From assembly GCF_018717645.1 (NCBI RefSeq), contig NZ_JAFLHG010000006.1, forward strand, positions 62,001 to 126,000: a DNA stretch of 64,000 nucleotides. The letters run 5' to 3'. Below are positions 18,275 to 27,208 of this stretch, piece by piece; position 1 is the first letter of the stretch, and every line of letters begins with the position of its first letter. Origin of the DNA: Microbacterium flavum (lineage in GTDB: Bacteria; Actinomycetota; Actinomycetes; Actinomycetales; Microbacteriaceae). The notes beneath the pieces were generated by a model. That model was not told the DNA's origin. It saw nothing but the letters and a program-made list of their open reading frames with translations, and searched no databases. A program made the position numbers and the translations under genes.

Positions 18275-18618
18275 GCGAGAACCGTCCGACCCGTCGCGAT
18301 CTGATGAAGCCGGTGCAGCTGCTCGGCTTCGCGTTCGCCGCGGCCGCCTTCGGAGGCATCATCGCGCTCGTGTCGATGGGCTTCTTCCAGGACCTCAGCG
18401 GCGACGAGCGGCTGCACGTCATCGTCGTGTCGCTCGTGGTCGCGGGGATCTCCTTCATCGCCACCCTCGTCATCATCGCGCTGCTCATGCTGGCCGTCGA
18501 CCCGGCGCAGGTGACCAAGCAGGTCGACCGCGCCGTGCTCCTGCCGGATGAGGACGCCGACGGCGGCGCGGGCCGCGCCGACGGGTCGGACCCCTCGGCA
18601 TCCGACCCCCGCGCCTGA
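18271..18618 (+). CDS. Small two-helix membrane protein
   Basis: 115 residues with two predicted transmembrane helices (about 17-37 and 50-72) followed by an acidic, Gly/Asp/Ser-rich cytoplasmic tail. No family was recognised. It overlaps the preceding six-helix membrane protein by ATGA, which suggests the two products act together. A terminator-like hairpin follows at once. Confidence 0.75.
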   Translation: MSENRPTRRDLMKPVQLLGFAFAAAAFGGIIALVSMGFFQDLSGDERLHVIVVSLVVAGISFIATLVIIALLMLAVDPAQVTKQVDRAVLLPDEDADGGAGRADGSDPSASDPRA

Positions 18619-18647
18619 CCCCGCCGTCTCGCAGTCGACGGGCGGGG
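18619..18647. terminator. Bidirectional terminator-like hairpin
   Basis: CCCCGCCGTC and GACGGGCGGGG form a stem with one bulge, sitting between the convergent small membrane protein gene and leuA. There is no T-run, as is usual in high-GC actinobacteria. Confidence 0.5.
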
Positions 18648-18669
18648 ATCGCGCGGCCCGCGCCCCGGC

Positions 18670-20433
18670 TCAGCGGGCGGGGGAAGCCGCGGCGCGGAGC
18701 ACCGCGTTGAGGCTGGCGGTGAGCACCGAGCGGTCGGTGCCTGCCGCCCATCGGGGCCCGTCGTCATCGCGATACTCGATGAGGGTGAGCGCGTCGGTGC
18801 CGGTGCCGGTGCCGAGGCTGCTCTGGTGCAGACTGAGCACCTCGATGCGGCTGCCGTGCTGCGCGAGCGCCCGGGTGAGTGCTTCCACCGGTCCGATCCC
18901 CTCGTGAACGCTGCGGTGCTCACCGCCGTGGATCCGGAGCGCGATCGTCGTCGCGGTGCCCGTCGTGTCGTACCCCAGGAGAGCCGGGCCGTCGCTTCCG
19001 GCCGGTCGCGCGAGATACGCCGCGCGGAAGATCTCCCAGAGCTCGGCGGCGGTGGCCTCGCCGCCGCTGGCATCCGTGTGCCGCTGGACGTGCCGAGCGA
19101 AGTCGATCTGCAGTCGGCGGGGCAGCTCGATCCCGTACTCGCTCTCCAGCAGGTACGAGACCCCGCCCTTGCCGGACTGGGAGTTCACGCGGATCACGGC
19201 GTCGTAGCTGCGCCCGAGGTCGGCGGGATCGATCGGCAGGTACGGCACTCTCCACGCGATCTCACTCTCCGAGCGGCCCTCGGCGGCGGCCCGTGCGCGG
19301 TGCTCCGCGAAGCCCTTCTTGATCGCGTCCTGGTGGGTGCCGCTGAAGGCCGTGTGCACGAGATCGCCCACGTAGGGGTGACGCGGATGGATCTCGATGC
19401 GGTTGCAGTACTCGACCGTGCGGCGGATCTCGTCGATGTCCGAGAAGTCGATCATCGGGTCGATGCCCTGGGCGTGCAGGTTCAGCGCGAGCGTCGCGAT
19501 GTCCACATTTCCGGTGCGCTCGCCGTTGCCGAACACGCATCCCTCGACGCGCTGAGCCCCGGCGAGCACGGCGAGCTCCGCGCAGGCGACGCCGGTGCCG
19601 CGGTCGTTGTGGGGGTGCACCGACAGGATCACGGCATCGCGCCGCGCCAGGTTCTCGTGCATGTACTCGATCTGGTCCGCGTAGACGTTCGGGCTCGCGA
19701 TCTCGACGGTCGCCGGGAGGTTCAGGATCACCGGGCGCTCCGGTGTGGCATCCCACAGCTCCGTCATCGCATCGCAGACCTCGAGCACGTAGTCGGGCTC
19801 GGTGAGGGTGAAGACCTCGGGCGAGAACTCGAAGCGCACGTTCGGCAGGTCGCCCGCGAGATCGCGCACATCCCGGCCGCCGTCGAGGATCAGCTTCTTC
19901 AGCTCCGCGCGGTCGCGGCCGAGCACGACATCACGCCAGACCGGTGCGGTCGCCGCGTACATGTGGATGACGACCTGGTTGCGGATGCCCCGGATCGATG
20001 CGACGGTGCGTTCGATCAGGTCGCGGCGGGCCGGGGTGAAGACGACGATCGTGACATCCTCCGGCGCGAGATCGGCATCGGCGATCAGGCGAACGAAATC
20101 ATGGTCGGTCTGCGAGGCCGAGGGATATCCGACTTCGATCTCCTTATAGCCCATCCGAACCAGCAGGTCGAAGAAGCGCCGCTTGCGCTCCGGATCCATG
20201 GGCTCGGCGAGGGCCTGATTGCCGTCGCGAAGGTCGACGGGAACCCACAGCGGCGCGGCGGTGAAGCGCTTGGTCGGCCACGCGCGCGCGGTCAGGGGCA
20301 CCTCGACGCGGGAGGAGAAGTCACGGTACCGCTGCGACGGCATCCGCGAGTGTCGCTGGCGGTTCCACGCCGGGGCGTCAGCGGGGAGGGAGCCCGCCGG
20401 GGTCGTCAGGTGGGAGAGCGTGCTCGTGTTCAT
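18670..20433 (-). CDS. leuA: 2-isopropylmalate synthase
   Basis: The first committed step of leucine synthesis: condenses 2-oxoisovalerate and acetyl-CoA. 587 residues, the long actinobacterial form. The catalytic barrel (about 60-340) carries [11 protein letters not shown] and the metal-binding [11 protein letters not shown], then [10 protein letters not shown]. The C-terminal domain (about 450-587) is the LeuA dimer domain that binds leucine for feedback inhibition. The ATG at 20433 has an AAGGA site five bases upstream. It is preceded by a leader peptide gene rich in leucine codons, so attenuation by leucine supply is likely. Divergent from a GntR regulator. Confidence 0.96.
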   Translation of the reverse strand: MNTSTLSHLTTPAGSLPADAPAWNRQRHSRMPSQRYRDFSSRVEVPLTARAWPTKRFTAAPLWVPVDLRDGNQALAEPMDPERKRRFFDLLVRMGYKEIEVGYPSASQTDHDFVRLIADADLAPEDVTIVVFTPARRDLIERTVASIRGIRNQVVIHMYAATAPVWRDVVLGRDRAELKKLILDGGRDVRDLAGDLPNVRFEFSPEVFTLTEPDYVLEVCDAMTELWDATPERPVILNLPATVEIASPNVYADQIEYMHENLARRDAVILSVHPHNDRGTGVACAELAVLAGAQRVEGCVFGNGERTGNVDIATLALNLHAQGIDPMIDFSDIDEIRRTVEYCNRIEIHPRHPYVGDLVHTAFSGTHQDAIKKGFAEHRARAAAEGRSESEIAWRVPYLPIDPADLGRSYDAVIRVNSQSGKGGVSYLLESEYGIELPRRLQIDFARHVQRHTDASGGEATAAELWEIFRAAYLARPAGSDGPALLGYDTTGTATTIALRIHGGEHRSVHEGIGPVEALTRALAQHGSRIEVLSLHQSSLGTGTGTDALTLIEYRDDDGPRWAAGTDRSVLTASLNAVLRAAASPAR

Positions 20434-20460
20434 GGGGTCCTTCTTCAGTCCGGATGAGGG

Positions 20461-20501
20461 GGACCGGCGCATGCTTCGGCTCCACGTCGGGGAGCCGGTC
20501 C
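20461..20501 (-). promoter_or_regulatory. Hairpin region between the leucine leader peptide and leuA
   Basis: On the leuA strand GGACCGGC (20494-20501) can pair with GCCGGTCC (20461-20468). The overlapping GGCTCC (20491-20496) can pair with GGAGCC (20478-20483). It begins just after the leader peptide stop, where attenuator structures of amino-acid operons usually sit. Confidence 0.55.
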
Positions 20502-20503
20502 GG

Positions 20504-20548
20504 CTATGCCCCGCCGTGGCGGCGAAGAAGGAGCTCGAGGGAGCGCAT
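20504..20548 (-). CDS. leuA leader peptide (14 residues)
   Basis: A very short reading frame, [14 protein letters not shown], lies 70 bases before leuA on the same strand and has four leucine codons (CTC, CTC, CTT, CTT), three of them in a row. This is the form expected of a ribosome-mediated attenuation peptide. Such leaders are known upstream of leuA in actinobacteria. A TAACGT box (20556-20561) is seven bases before its ATG, so the transcript probably starts at or next to the leader start codon. Confidence 0.72.
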   Translation of the reverse strand: MRSLELLLRRHGGA

Positions 20549-20613
20549 GACGGGAACGTTACCACAACTCCTCAGACAAGTAGAGAAGTCAGCCGATCTG
20601 GAATGATGGGGCG

Positions 20614-21288
20614 ATGACCACCGTCCGTCGCGAGCCGCTGGCGGACCAGGCCGCCGAGCTCCTGCTCGAACGCATCCGTTCCGGCGAGTGGGCGCTCGGG
20701 GAGAAGCTGCCCGGAGAGACGACGCTCGCGCCGCAGCTCGGCGTCGGACGCTCCACCATCCGCGAGGCGATCCGCCAGCTCGCCGGCCGCGGCGTGCTCG
20801 CCACCCGGCAGGGCGCCGGCGTCTTCGTGATCGCGCTGGACGCCCCCGGCGACTGGACGCAGAAGGTCGGCCGTGCAGACATCCGCGCCGTGATCGAGGC
20901 CCGGGGCGCCATCGAGGTCGAAGCAGCGGCGCTCGCCGCTGCCCGTCGCAGCCCGGCCGAGCTGCGGGCCCTGAAGAGAGCGCTCGAGGCCCGCGAGGCG
21001 CGCCGCGAGCGCATCGATGAGCACGTCGACACCGATGCCGCGTTCCACCGCGCGATCGTCGCCGCGGCCCACAATCCGATCCTGCTGGAGATGTTCGACA
21101 GCTTCACTCCGCGCAGTCGCGAAGCCATGATCGCGATGCTCCGCCGGCGCGGCGATCATGGCAGCGACGCAGACCACGCGACGCACCACCGCCTCTACGA
21201 CGCCATCGCCGCCGGAGATCCCGCCGTCGCGGCAGCGATCACGCGCGACCACCTCGCGTCCCTCGCGGCGGGCCTGCCCCTCGCCTGA
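20614..21288 (+). CDS. GntR family (FadR/FCD type) transcriptional regulator
   Basis: 224 residues. The N-terminal winged helix is plain (EKLPGETTLAPQLGVGRSTIREAIRQL at about residues 30-56), and the C-terminal FCD domain has the AFHRAIVAAAHNP and HHRLYDAI histidines that normally hold a metal next to an organic-acid effector. It is divergent from leuA with 65 bases to the leader peptide start, so it could control leuA or itself. TTGT repeats in the shared promoter region are possible half-sites but not a clear palindrome. Confidence 0.9.
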   Translation: MTTVRREPLADQAAELLLERIRSGEWALGEKLPGETTLAPQLGVGRSTIREAIRQLAGRGVLATRQGAGVFVIALDAPGDWTQKVGRADIRAVIEARGAIEVEAAALAAARRSPAELRALKRALEAREARRERIDEHVDTDAAFHRAIVAAAHNPILLEMFDSFTPRSREAMIAMLRRRGDHGSDADHATHHRLYDAIAAGDPAVAAAITRDHLASLAAGLPLA

Positions 21289-21438
21289 CCCTGCGTCCGA
21301 TCCGCCGATACGGCAGGCAGCGGGGCGCACGTGTCACCGCCGAGGGGTCGGGACCTCGGCATCCGCGCGCGCCGGGCAGGAGCCGGCCTCGCCCCGGCAC
21401 CGTGCCGCCCCCTGTGCATGCATGCTTGGATCGACGCC

Positions 21439-21720
21439 ATGACCTTCGCCGTCGTCTCCGTCCACTCGCCCAAGCCCGAGCATCGACAGGCGGTGCTCGA
21501 TTCGATGCAGCGCTACAGCAGGGTGGCGAGGGATCAGGCAGGTCTGGAGTGGACCGGCGTGGTCGACGACGCGAGCGGCCGTCTCGTCGGCATCGCGTTG
21601 TGGGACTCGGAGAGATCGGCAGCCGCGGCACGCCCCGCCCTCATGGCGGAGATCGGCGAGGACCCCTTCGCGACGTGGGATGAGCGCCCGATCGACGGGC
21701 TCCGGGGATTGATCCTCTGA
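21439..21720 (+). CDS. Putative antibiotic-biosynthesis-monooxygenase-like (dimeric alpha-beta barrel) protein
   Basis: 93 residues. The pattern of MTFAVVSVHSPKPEHRQAVLDSM, then GVVDDASGRLVGIALWDS, fits the ferredoxin-like alpha-beta fold of ABM/YgiN proteins, but the match is by fold pattern rather than a diagnostic motif. The frame is open upstream: ATG 21418 is an alternative, and I see no clear ribosome binding site for either. Convergent with purB. The preceding 150 bases hold no other gene. Confidence 0.6.
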   Translation: MTFAVVSVHSPKPEHRQAVLDSMQRYSRVARDQAGLEWTGVVDDASGRLVGIALWDSERSAAAARPALMAEIGEDPFATWDERPIDGLRGLIL

Positions 21721-21749
21721 TCCCTCTCGCGGCCGCCGGAGGGGCGCCG

Positions 21750-23132
21750 CTACACCTCGTCGACGAGACGGTCCGCGAGGCCCGTGTAGGTCGCGGGCGT
21801 GAGCGCCGCGAGGCGTGCCTTGGCATCCGCCCCGATGTCGAGGCCCTCGACGAAGGCGACGAGCTCGGCGCCGCCGACGCGGCGTCCGCGGGTGAGCTCC
21901 TTCAGGAGCGCATACGGGTCGGTGATCTGCGAGCGGCCGGCGACGATCTCGGCACGGACGACGGTCTGGATCGCCTCGGCGAGCACCTCCCAGTTCGCGT
22001 CGAGATCGGCGAGCAGCACCTCGCGGGCGAGCAGGATCTCGCCGAGGCCGCGCTGAAGGTTGTCGAGGGCGAGCAGCGAGTGCCCGAACGCGACGCCGAT
22101 GTTGCGCTGCGTGGTCGAGTCGGTGAGGTCGCGCTGCATGCGGCTCGTGACGAGGGTGGATGCCAGGGTCTGCAGCAGCCCGCCCGCGATCTCGAGGTTC
22201 GCTTCGGCGTTCTCGAAGCGGATCGGGTTGATCTTGTGCGGCATCGTCGAGGAGCCGGTGGCGCCGGCGACGGGGATCTGCGCGAAGAAGCCGAGGGAGA
22301 TGTACGTCCAGACATCCGTCGCGAGGTTGTGCAGGATGCCGCCGGCGTGACGGACGCGGTCGTAGAGCTCGACCTGCCAGTCGTGCGACTCGATCTGCGT
22401 CGTGAGCACGTTGAACCCCAGGCCGAGTCCCTCGATGAACTCCCGCGAGAGCGCCGGCCAGTCGACATCGGGAGCCGCCGACAGGTGCGCCGACCACGTG
22501 CCGGTCGCGCCGGAGAACTTCGCGAGGTACTCGCCCGACTCGATCTGGCGCGCGACGCGCTCCAGACGCCAGACGAACACCGCGAGCTCCTTGCCCATCG
22601 TCGACGGCGTCGCCGGCTGGCCGTGCGTGCGGGAGAGCATCGCGGCGTCGCGGTGCTCGCGGGCGAGGTCGCCGAGCGTCGCCGTCACCTCACGGAGCTT
22701 CGGCAGCCACACCGTCTCGACCGCACGGCGCACCGTCAGGGCGTAGGAGGCGGAGTTGATGTCCTCGCTCGTGCAGGCGAAGTGCGTGAGCTCGGCGACG
22801 GCATCCAGCCCGAGCGTCGCGAGGCGGTCGCGCACGAGGTACTCGACGGCCTTCACATCGTGTCGGGTGACGGCCTCCTTCTCGGCGAGCCAGGCGATCT
22901 CGGCCGGGCCGAACTCCTCGTACAGGGCGCGCAGACTCTGCTTCTGCTCCGCTGTGAGGGGAGTCGACCCGAACAGCGAGCGATCCGTGAGGGTGATGAT
23001 CCATTCGACCTCCACCTCGACGCGGGCGCGGTTCAGGCCCGCTTCGGAGAGGTAGTCGGCAAGGCCCGCGACAGCGCCGCGGTAGCGGCCGTCGAGGGGG
23101 CTGAGGGGCTGCGGCGGCAGGGACGTGGTCAC
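21750..23132 (-). CDS. purB: Adenylosuccinate lyase
   Basis: 460 residues. Catalyses two beta-eliminations in purine synthesis (SAICAR to AICAR, adenylosuccinate to AMP). The fumarase/aspartase superfamily signature GSSTMPHKINP is present near residue 285, with the mobile-loop serine. THFACTSEDINSASYAL and MLSRTHGQPATP carry the other catalytic residues. N-terminal PLSPLDGRYRG is typical of PurB. It lies 26 bases downstream of the tyrosine phosphatase gene and may be cotranscribed with it. Confidence 0.96.
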   Translation of the reverse strand: MTTSLPPQPLSPLDGRYRGAVAGLADYLSEAGLNRARVEVEVEWIITLTDRSLFGSTPLTAEQKQSLRALYEEFGPAEIAWLAEKEAVTRHDVKAVEYLVRDRLATLGLDAVAELTHFACTSEDINSASYALTVRRAVETVWLPKLREVTATLGDLAREHRDAAMLSRTHGQPATPSTMGKELAVFVWRLERVARQIESGEYLAKFSGATGTWSAHLSAAPDVDWPALSREFIEGLGLGFNVLTTQIESHDWQVELYDRVRHAGGILHNLATDVWTYISLGFFAQIPVAGATGSSTMPHKINPIRFENAEANLEIAGGLLQTLASTLVTSRMQRDLTDSTTQRNIGVAFGHSLLALDNLQRGLGEILLAREVLLADLDANWEVLAEAIQTVVRAEIVAGRSQITDPYALLKELTRGRRVGGAELVAFVEGLDIGADAKARLAALTPATYTGLADRLVDEV

Positions 23133-23158
23133 GAGGCTCCGTTCGATGAAACGGGCGC

Positions 23159-23665
23159 TCAGGATGACGGACGGATGGCGGGCTCGAGCTGCCGGAAGAG
23201 CGCCCGGCTCGCACTCTCGATCATAGCGAGCACGTCGTCGAACATCTCCGACCCGGCGTAGTAGGGATCGGGGACGTCGAGGACGTCGCCCGCGGAGGGG
23301 TCGAAGGACAGCAGGACGGCGAGTTTGTCGGCGTCGTCGCTCGTCCGCGCCCAGCTCGTGAGGATCCGCTCGTGCGAGCGGTCGAGGGCGACGATGAGGT
23401 CATGGCGGTCGAAGTCGGCGAGCGTGAACTGTCGTGCCCGGTGATGCTCGCCGTCGTAGCCGCGGCGGCGCAGGGCCTCGATCGTCCGTGCGTCGGCACG
23501 CTCGCCGACATGCCAGTCGCCGGTGCCCGAACTGGAAGAGGTCACGTAGTCGGACAGGCCCGCGCGCTCGACGAACTCACGGAACACGATCTCGGCCATG
23601 GGCGAGCGGCAGATGTTGCCCGTGCAGACGAAGGCGACGCGAAAGGGCGCGGGCTTCTGGGGCAT
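23159..23665 (-). CDS. Low molecular weight protein tyrosine phosphatase
   Basis: 168 residues. The active-site loop VCTGNICRSPMAE (CX5R) lies at the N-terminus and the general-acid DVPDPYY near residue 130, so the enzyme looks intact. Such phosphatases act on tyrosine-phosphorylated proteins or arginine phosphate. ATG 23665 places the loop at residues 14-26 as usual; a CAGAAT box six bases upstream may be its -10. It precedes purB on the same strand. Confidence 0.93.
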   Translation of the reverse strand: MPQKPAPFRVAFVCTGNICRSPMAEIVFREFVERAGLSDYVTSSSSGTGDWHVGERADARTIEALRRRGYDGEHHRARQFTLADFDRHDLIVALDRSHERILTSWARTSDDADKLAVLLSFDPSAGDVLDVPDPYYAGSEMFDDVLAMIESASRALFRQLEPAIRPSS

Positions 23666-23797
23666 CCCCTCATTCTGGCCATACGGATGTCGCCAGGGAA
23701 GTGCATCACCTCGTCCCCAGCCTGGAATGTCGGCGAACCGTCCACAGATCGGTCGGTCCGGGCCCCGGCCGAGGGGCGACGGCGGCACAGTCTGACC

Positions 23798-24082
23798 ATG
23801 GATCTCGCCTCCTCGCCTGCTCTGACAGCACTGCACCGCGCCGGGGAGTGCCTGCGTGCGGCGCGCACCGACATCGGCGAGGCGCGTGTCCGTGCCCGCG
23901 CGCTCACGGATGCCACGGCCTGGCGCTCCCGCGCCACCGACGGCTATCGGGCGGGAGTGGGCCTGCTCTGCGACGAGTTGGCCCGGCTCGAGGCGGCCGT
24001 CGACGTCGCCGAGGACGAGGTGGAGTGCGCCGCGCGCGACGAACGGCTGCGCGCGACGCGGATGCCCGGAGCCGGGCGATGA
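23798..24082 (+). CDS. Small helical WXG100-like protein
   Basis: 94 residues, almost entirely alpha-helical, Ala/Arg/Glu rich, with a single tryptophan in DATAWRSRATDGYR near the middle (residue 43). Size, helix-turn-helix shape and the central W resemble ESX/WXG100 proteins, although the glycine of the WXG turn is not present. No signal peptide or membrane helix. Its stop overlaps the start of the next, larger gene (ATGA). Assignment to the WXG100 superfamily is an inference from pattern, not a clear match. Confidence 0.6.
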   Translation: MDLASSPALTALHRAGECLRAARTDIGEARVRARALTDATAWRSRATDGYRAGVGLLCDELARLEAAVDVAEDEVECAARDERLRATRMPGAGR

Positions 24083-25506
24083 GCCGCGCCACGGGCTCCT
24101 CCGGCACAGCTGGGAACGATGACCTCGACATCTCCAGCGGCGGGGTGGTCGCCGTCGACACGGAGACCCTGCGTTCCGCTGCCGGGGGGCTGCGCGCCCT
24201 CGCGGGCGTGTGCGAGGCGGTCCGGGCGACGCTCGACGGCGCCGCGGACGCCGCCGCGATGTCGGGTGTCTGGATCGCGATGCCGACCGCTGCCGCGACG
24301 GATGCCGGGGATCGGGCCGCGCGGCTCGCGCGCGACCTCGAGGCGATGGCCGGCCTCTACGACATCGTCGAGCTCCAGGCTCAGGCGCAGTCCGCGGCGG
24401 TGGGGGGTGACCTCGTCCTCGCCACGAAACTGCACGCGCAGGCCGTCGGGCTGATGGCCGCCGACCCTGCGCTCGCCGGAGCGTTGGCGGGGGTGTCGGT
24501 GCGGGGGGCGCTGGCCGGGCCGCTCGCCCTGAACGAGCAGTATCGCTCGATGTTCGCCACGAGCGCCGACCTCGGGGCGCTCGCGGTGCTGTTGTCCGGG
24601 GCGGCCACCGTGCTCGGGCTCGGCACTCTGCCCCGCGGGACGCGCCTGCGGGGCCTCGACACGCGCGTTCACGTCACCCGGCTCGGCCCCGGAGCGGGCG
24701 GGCCGGTGGCTCCGGCCGCGGCGTCCGCGCCCGCTGGGCTCGTGCAGGCGGTGGACCGCATCCCGCGCGGTGAGGCGCGCGTGCGGGTCGAGCGCTACAC
24801 GATGCCCGATGGAGACCGCCGCTTCGTCGCCTACATCGGCGGCACGGTCACGACGCCCGATCGCGCGGAGGCATGGGACTGGGCTTCCGACCTCGGTCTC
24901 TACGCGCGGATGAACGCCGCGTCCGACGACGCCCTGGCGGCAGCGCTGACGGATGCCGGGGCGGCCGCCGGCGACACGGTCGACCTGTTCGGGCACTCGC
25001 AGGGCGCGATGAACGCGTCCTACCTCGCCCTCTCCGGAGACTACGACGTGTCCTTGCTCGTGACCTTCGGCGACCCGGTCCACGCGGACGTGGGCGAGGA
25101 CACCCTGAGCGTCGCGGTGCGCCACCTCGACGACCCGGTCGCAGCGCTCGCCGGCGGCGGATCGGCGGCGGGAGTGGGCGCAGATGGCAGCTTCGTGGCG
25201 ACCCGCGAGCATCCGGGAACCCTCCGCGATGGTCAGGGTCTCATCGTGCCGCATGAGCTCGACGCCTACCGCGAGACAGCGGCGATGCTCGATGCCTCCG
25301 AAGACCCGCGCATGGATGCCGTGCGCGCGCGGCTCGATGACCTCGGGCGTGCGCGGTCCGTCGAGACGATCGTCTACGCCGCGGCGCGTGACACCGTCGT
25401 GCCGCCCACGCCATACGTCCGAGGCGCGGCGGTCGCGGTCGTGCCTCCGCCCTACGCGGCGGCGGGCGGTGCGGTCAGCGCCGCTTCAGCTGGGGGCGCA
25501 GGATGA
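24079..25506 (+). CDS. Helical N-terminal domain fused to a lipase-like alpha/beta hydrolase
   Basis: 475 residues. Residues 25-180 are Ala-rich helices resembling the long helical heads of type VII (ESX/LXG) substrates. Residues 225-445 form an alpha/beta hydrolase: nucleophile Ser307 in DLFGHSQGAMN, then VTFGDPVHAD, an aspartate in AARDTVVPP and a histidine in VPHELDAYRET, so a full triad can be proposed. There is no signal peptide. It overlaps the small WXG100-like gene by ATGA, suggesting they function as a pair. The last 32 bases overlap the convergent holin-like gene. Function unknown. Confidence 0.72.
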   Translation: MSRATGSSGTAGNDDLDISSGGVVAVDTETLRSAAGGLRALAGVCEAVRATLDGAADAAAMSGVWIAMPTAAATDAGDRAARLARDLEAMAGLYDIVELQAQAQSAAVGGDLVLATKLHAQAVGLMAADPALAGALAGVSVRGALAGPLALNEQYRSMFATSADLGALAVLLSGAATVLGLGTLPRGTRLRGLDTRVHVTRLGPGAGGPVAPAAASAPAGLVQAVDRIPRGEARVRVERYTMPDGDRRFVAYIGGTVTTPDRAEAWDWASDLGLYARMNAASDDALAAALTDAGAAAGDTVDLFGHSQGAMNASYLALSGDYDVSLLVTFGDPVHADVGEDTLSVAVRHLDDPVAALAGGGSAAGVGADGSFVATREHPGTLRDGQGLIVPHELDAYRETAAMLDASEDPRMDAVRARLDDLGRARSVETIVYAAARDTVVPPTPYVRGAAVAVVPPPYAAAGGAVSAASAGGAG

Positions 25507-25870
25507 TGCCGAACACCCAGTTGATGAGCGAGACGACGATGGCCGCCAGGATGCCGTGCCAGAGGTCCTCGACGCGCATCCCCCAGGCCCACCACTCGGT
25601 GACCCACGCCGTGATGACGAACAGCAGGCCGTTGATGAGGAAGGAGATGAGCCCGAGCGTCAGGATGTACAGCGGGAACGCGACGATCTTGATGACCGTG
25701 CCGATGATGCTGTTGACGATCGCGAAGACGACGGCGACGGCGAGGAGGGCGAGGACCAGCTGGAGGGTCTCGCCCGGAGGGAACGCGATGACGGTCGTTC
25801 CCAGTGCCGGGATCAGGGTGACGACCCAGATGGCGAAGGCGTTGACGACGACGCGGATGAGGAAGCGCAT
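25475..25870 (-). CDS. Phage-holin-family (4-TMS) membrane protein
   Basis: 131 residues with four hydrophobic helices: MRFLIRVVVNAFAIWVVTLI at the N-terminus and FPLYILTLGLISFLINGLLF in the middle are characteristic of the Mycobacterial 4-TMS holin-superfamily proteins common in bacterial chromosomes. Despite the name, nothing around it is phage-derived. The role is unknown. Its 3' end overlaps the convergent hydrolase gene by 32 bases. Confidence 0.88.
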   Translation of the reverse strand: MRFLIRVVVNAFAIWVVTLIPALGTTVIAFPPGETLQLVLALLAVAVVFAIVNSIIGTVIKIVAFPLYILTLGLISFLINGLLFVITAWVTEWWAWGMRVEDLWHGILAAIVVSLINWVFGIILRPQLKRR

Positions 25871-26003
25871 GGTCCGGTCAGTCTGGCACGCGGCGCGCGC
25901 CGGCGGAACCGGTCCCGCGTCGCCGCGCCCCGACCCGCCGCGTGTCCGGGGGCGCCACCCGGTGACCGCGCGTCGGCCCCGGTCGCCTCCGTAGACTGCT
26001 CCC

Positions 26004-27068
26004 GTGACCGATCTTCCTGTGCGCATTCGTCCCGAGATCGCGGCCCTGCCCGCCTACCGGCAGGGCAAGCAGGCCGGCGCCGACGCCTTCAAGCTGTCGA
26101 GCAACGAGAATCCGTTCGACCCGCTGCCCGGTGTCGTCGAGGCGGTCCAGCGCGCGCACGGGTTCAACCGGTACCCGGATGCCACCGCCTCCCGCCTCCG
26201 CGCCCGTCTCGCGGAGCGCTTCGGGGTCACCGACGACCACGTGCACATCGCGGCGGGGTCGGTGTCGATCCTCTTCCAGCTCGCGCAGGCCACGAGCGGT
26301 CACGGCGACGAGATCCTGTTCTCCTGGCGCTCCTTCGAGGCCTATCCGAGCCTCCCGGTGGTGGCCGGTGCGCACGGCGTCACCGTACCGAACGACGCGG
26401 CCGGCGGTCATGATCTCGACGCGATGGCGGATGCCGTCACCGACCGCACGCGCATGATCATCGTCTGCTCGCCCAACAACCCGACGGGCCCGATCGTCAC
26501 GCAGGAGGGCTTCGACGCCTTCCTCACCCGCGTGCCCGCCGACATCCTCGTGGTGCTCGACGAGGCCTACGCCGAGTTCGTCACCGACCCGGCGGCGGTC
26601 GACGGCGCACGCGTGCTGGCGGCGGGCCATCCGAACGTCGTCGTGCTGCGGACGTTCTCCAAGGCGTACGGGCTCGCGGGGCTCCGCGTCGGCTACGCCG
26701 TCGGCGACCCCCGCATCCTCGGGGCCGCCCGCTCGACCGGGATCCCGCTGTCGGTGACGGCGGCCGCCGAGGAGGCCGCGCTCGCGAGCCTCGATGCGGA
26801 GGACGAGCTGAAGGTGCGGGTCGCGGAACTCGCGATCCGGCGCGACGAGCTCGCCACGCGCCTCCGTGGCGCGGGCTGGGAAGTGCCGCTCGCGCAAGGC
26901 AACTTCGTGTGGCTGCCGGCAGGAGATCGCGCCCTCGAGGTCGCGGCCGCCTTCGAGGAGGCCGGACTCATCGTGCGCCCGTTCGCCGGCGACGGTGTGC
27001 GCATCTCCATCGGCGAGGCCGAATCGGTCGATCGCATCGTGGAGGTCGCCGCGCGCGTCGCGCCGTGA
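26004..27068 (+). CDS. HisC-like aminotransferase (histidinol-phosphate or aromatic amino acid)
   Basis: A class I/II PLP enzyme of 354 residues. Conserved parts: [11 protein letters not shown] (30-40), CSPNNPTG (155-162), [10 protein letters not shown], and the PLP lysine in [12 protein letters not shown] (Lys220). The [16 protein letters not shown] start is typical of the second HisC-like enzyme of actinobacteria, often called Pat, which transaminates aromatic amino acids. No other his genes are nearby, which supports Pat rather than HisC. The GTG lies exactly six bases after a TAGACT box. Confidence 0.88.
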   Translation: MTDLPVRIRPEIAALPAYRQGKQAGADAFKLSSNENPFDPLPGVVEAVQRAHGFNRYPDATASRLRARLAERFGVTDDHVHIAAGSVSILFQLAQATSGHGDEILFSWRSFEAYPSLPVVAGAHGVTVPNDAAGGHDLDAMADAVTDRTRMIIVCSPNNPTGPIVTQEGFDAFLTRVPADILVVLDEAYAEFVTDPAAVDGARVLAAGHPNVVVLRTFSKAYGLAGLRVGYAVGDPRILGAARSTGIPLSVTAAAEEAALASLDAEDELKVRVAELAIRRDELATRLRGAGWEVPLAQGNFVWLPAGDRALEVAAAFEEAGLIVRPFAGDGVRISIGEAESVDRIVEVAARVAP

Positions 27069-27167
27069 CGACGCCATCCGCTCCTGCCGCGCTGCGCCGC
27101 CGGCGGCCGCCACGCCGTCGCTGCACTGTCGTGGGGGCACGGCGGATCGCGGCATCCGTTGTGGACT

Positions 27168-27187
27168 GCATGCAGAGCTCTGCATGC
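27168..27187. promoter_or_regulatory. 20-bp perfect palindrome at the 2-oxo-acid dehydrogenase promoter
   Basis: GCATGCAGAG followed at once by CTCTGCATGC. The palindrome ends nine bases before the TAGCGT box (27197-27202) of the E1 alpha gene and covers the -35 position, so it is well placed as a repressor operator. The binding protein is unknown. Confidence 0.55.
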
Positions 27188-27208
27188 GACCGGGTCTAGC
27201 GTGGAGGC

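Noticed and set aside
21289..21438. Upstream extension of the ABM-like gene
   Set aside because: The frame is open but Arg/Pro-rich and unlike the family's N-terminus; ATG 21439 begins the fold directly.
25475..25870. Prophage remnant suggested by a holin-family protein
   Set aside because: This four-helix family is common in actinobacterial chromosomes, and no other phage gene is nearby.
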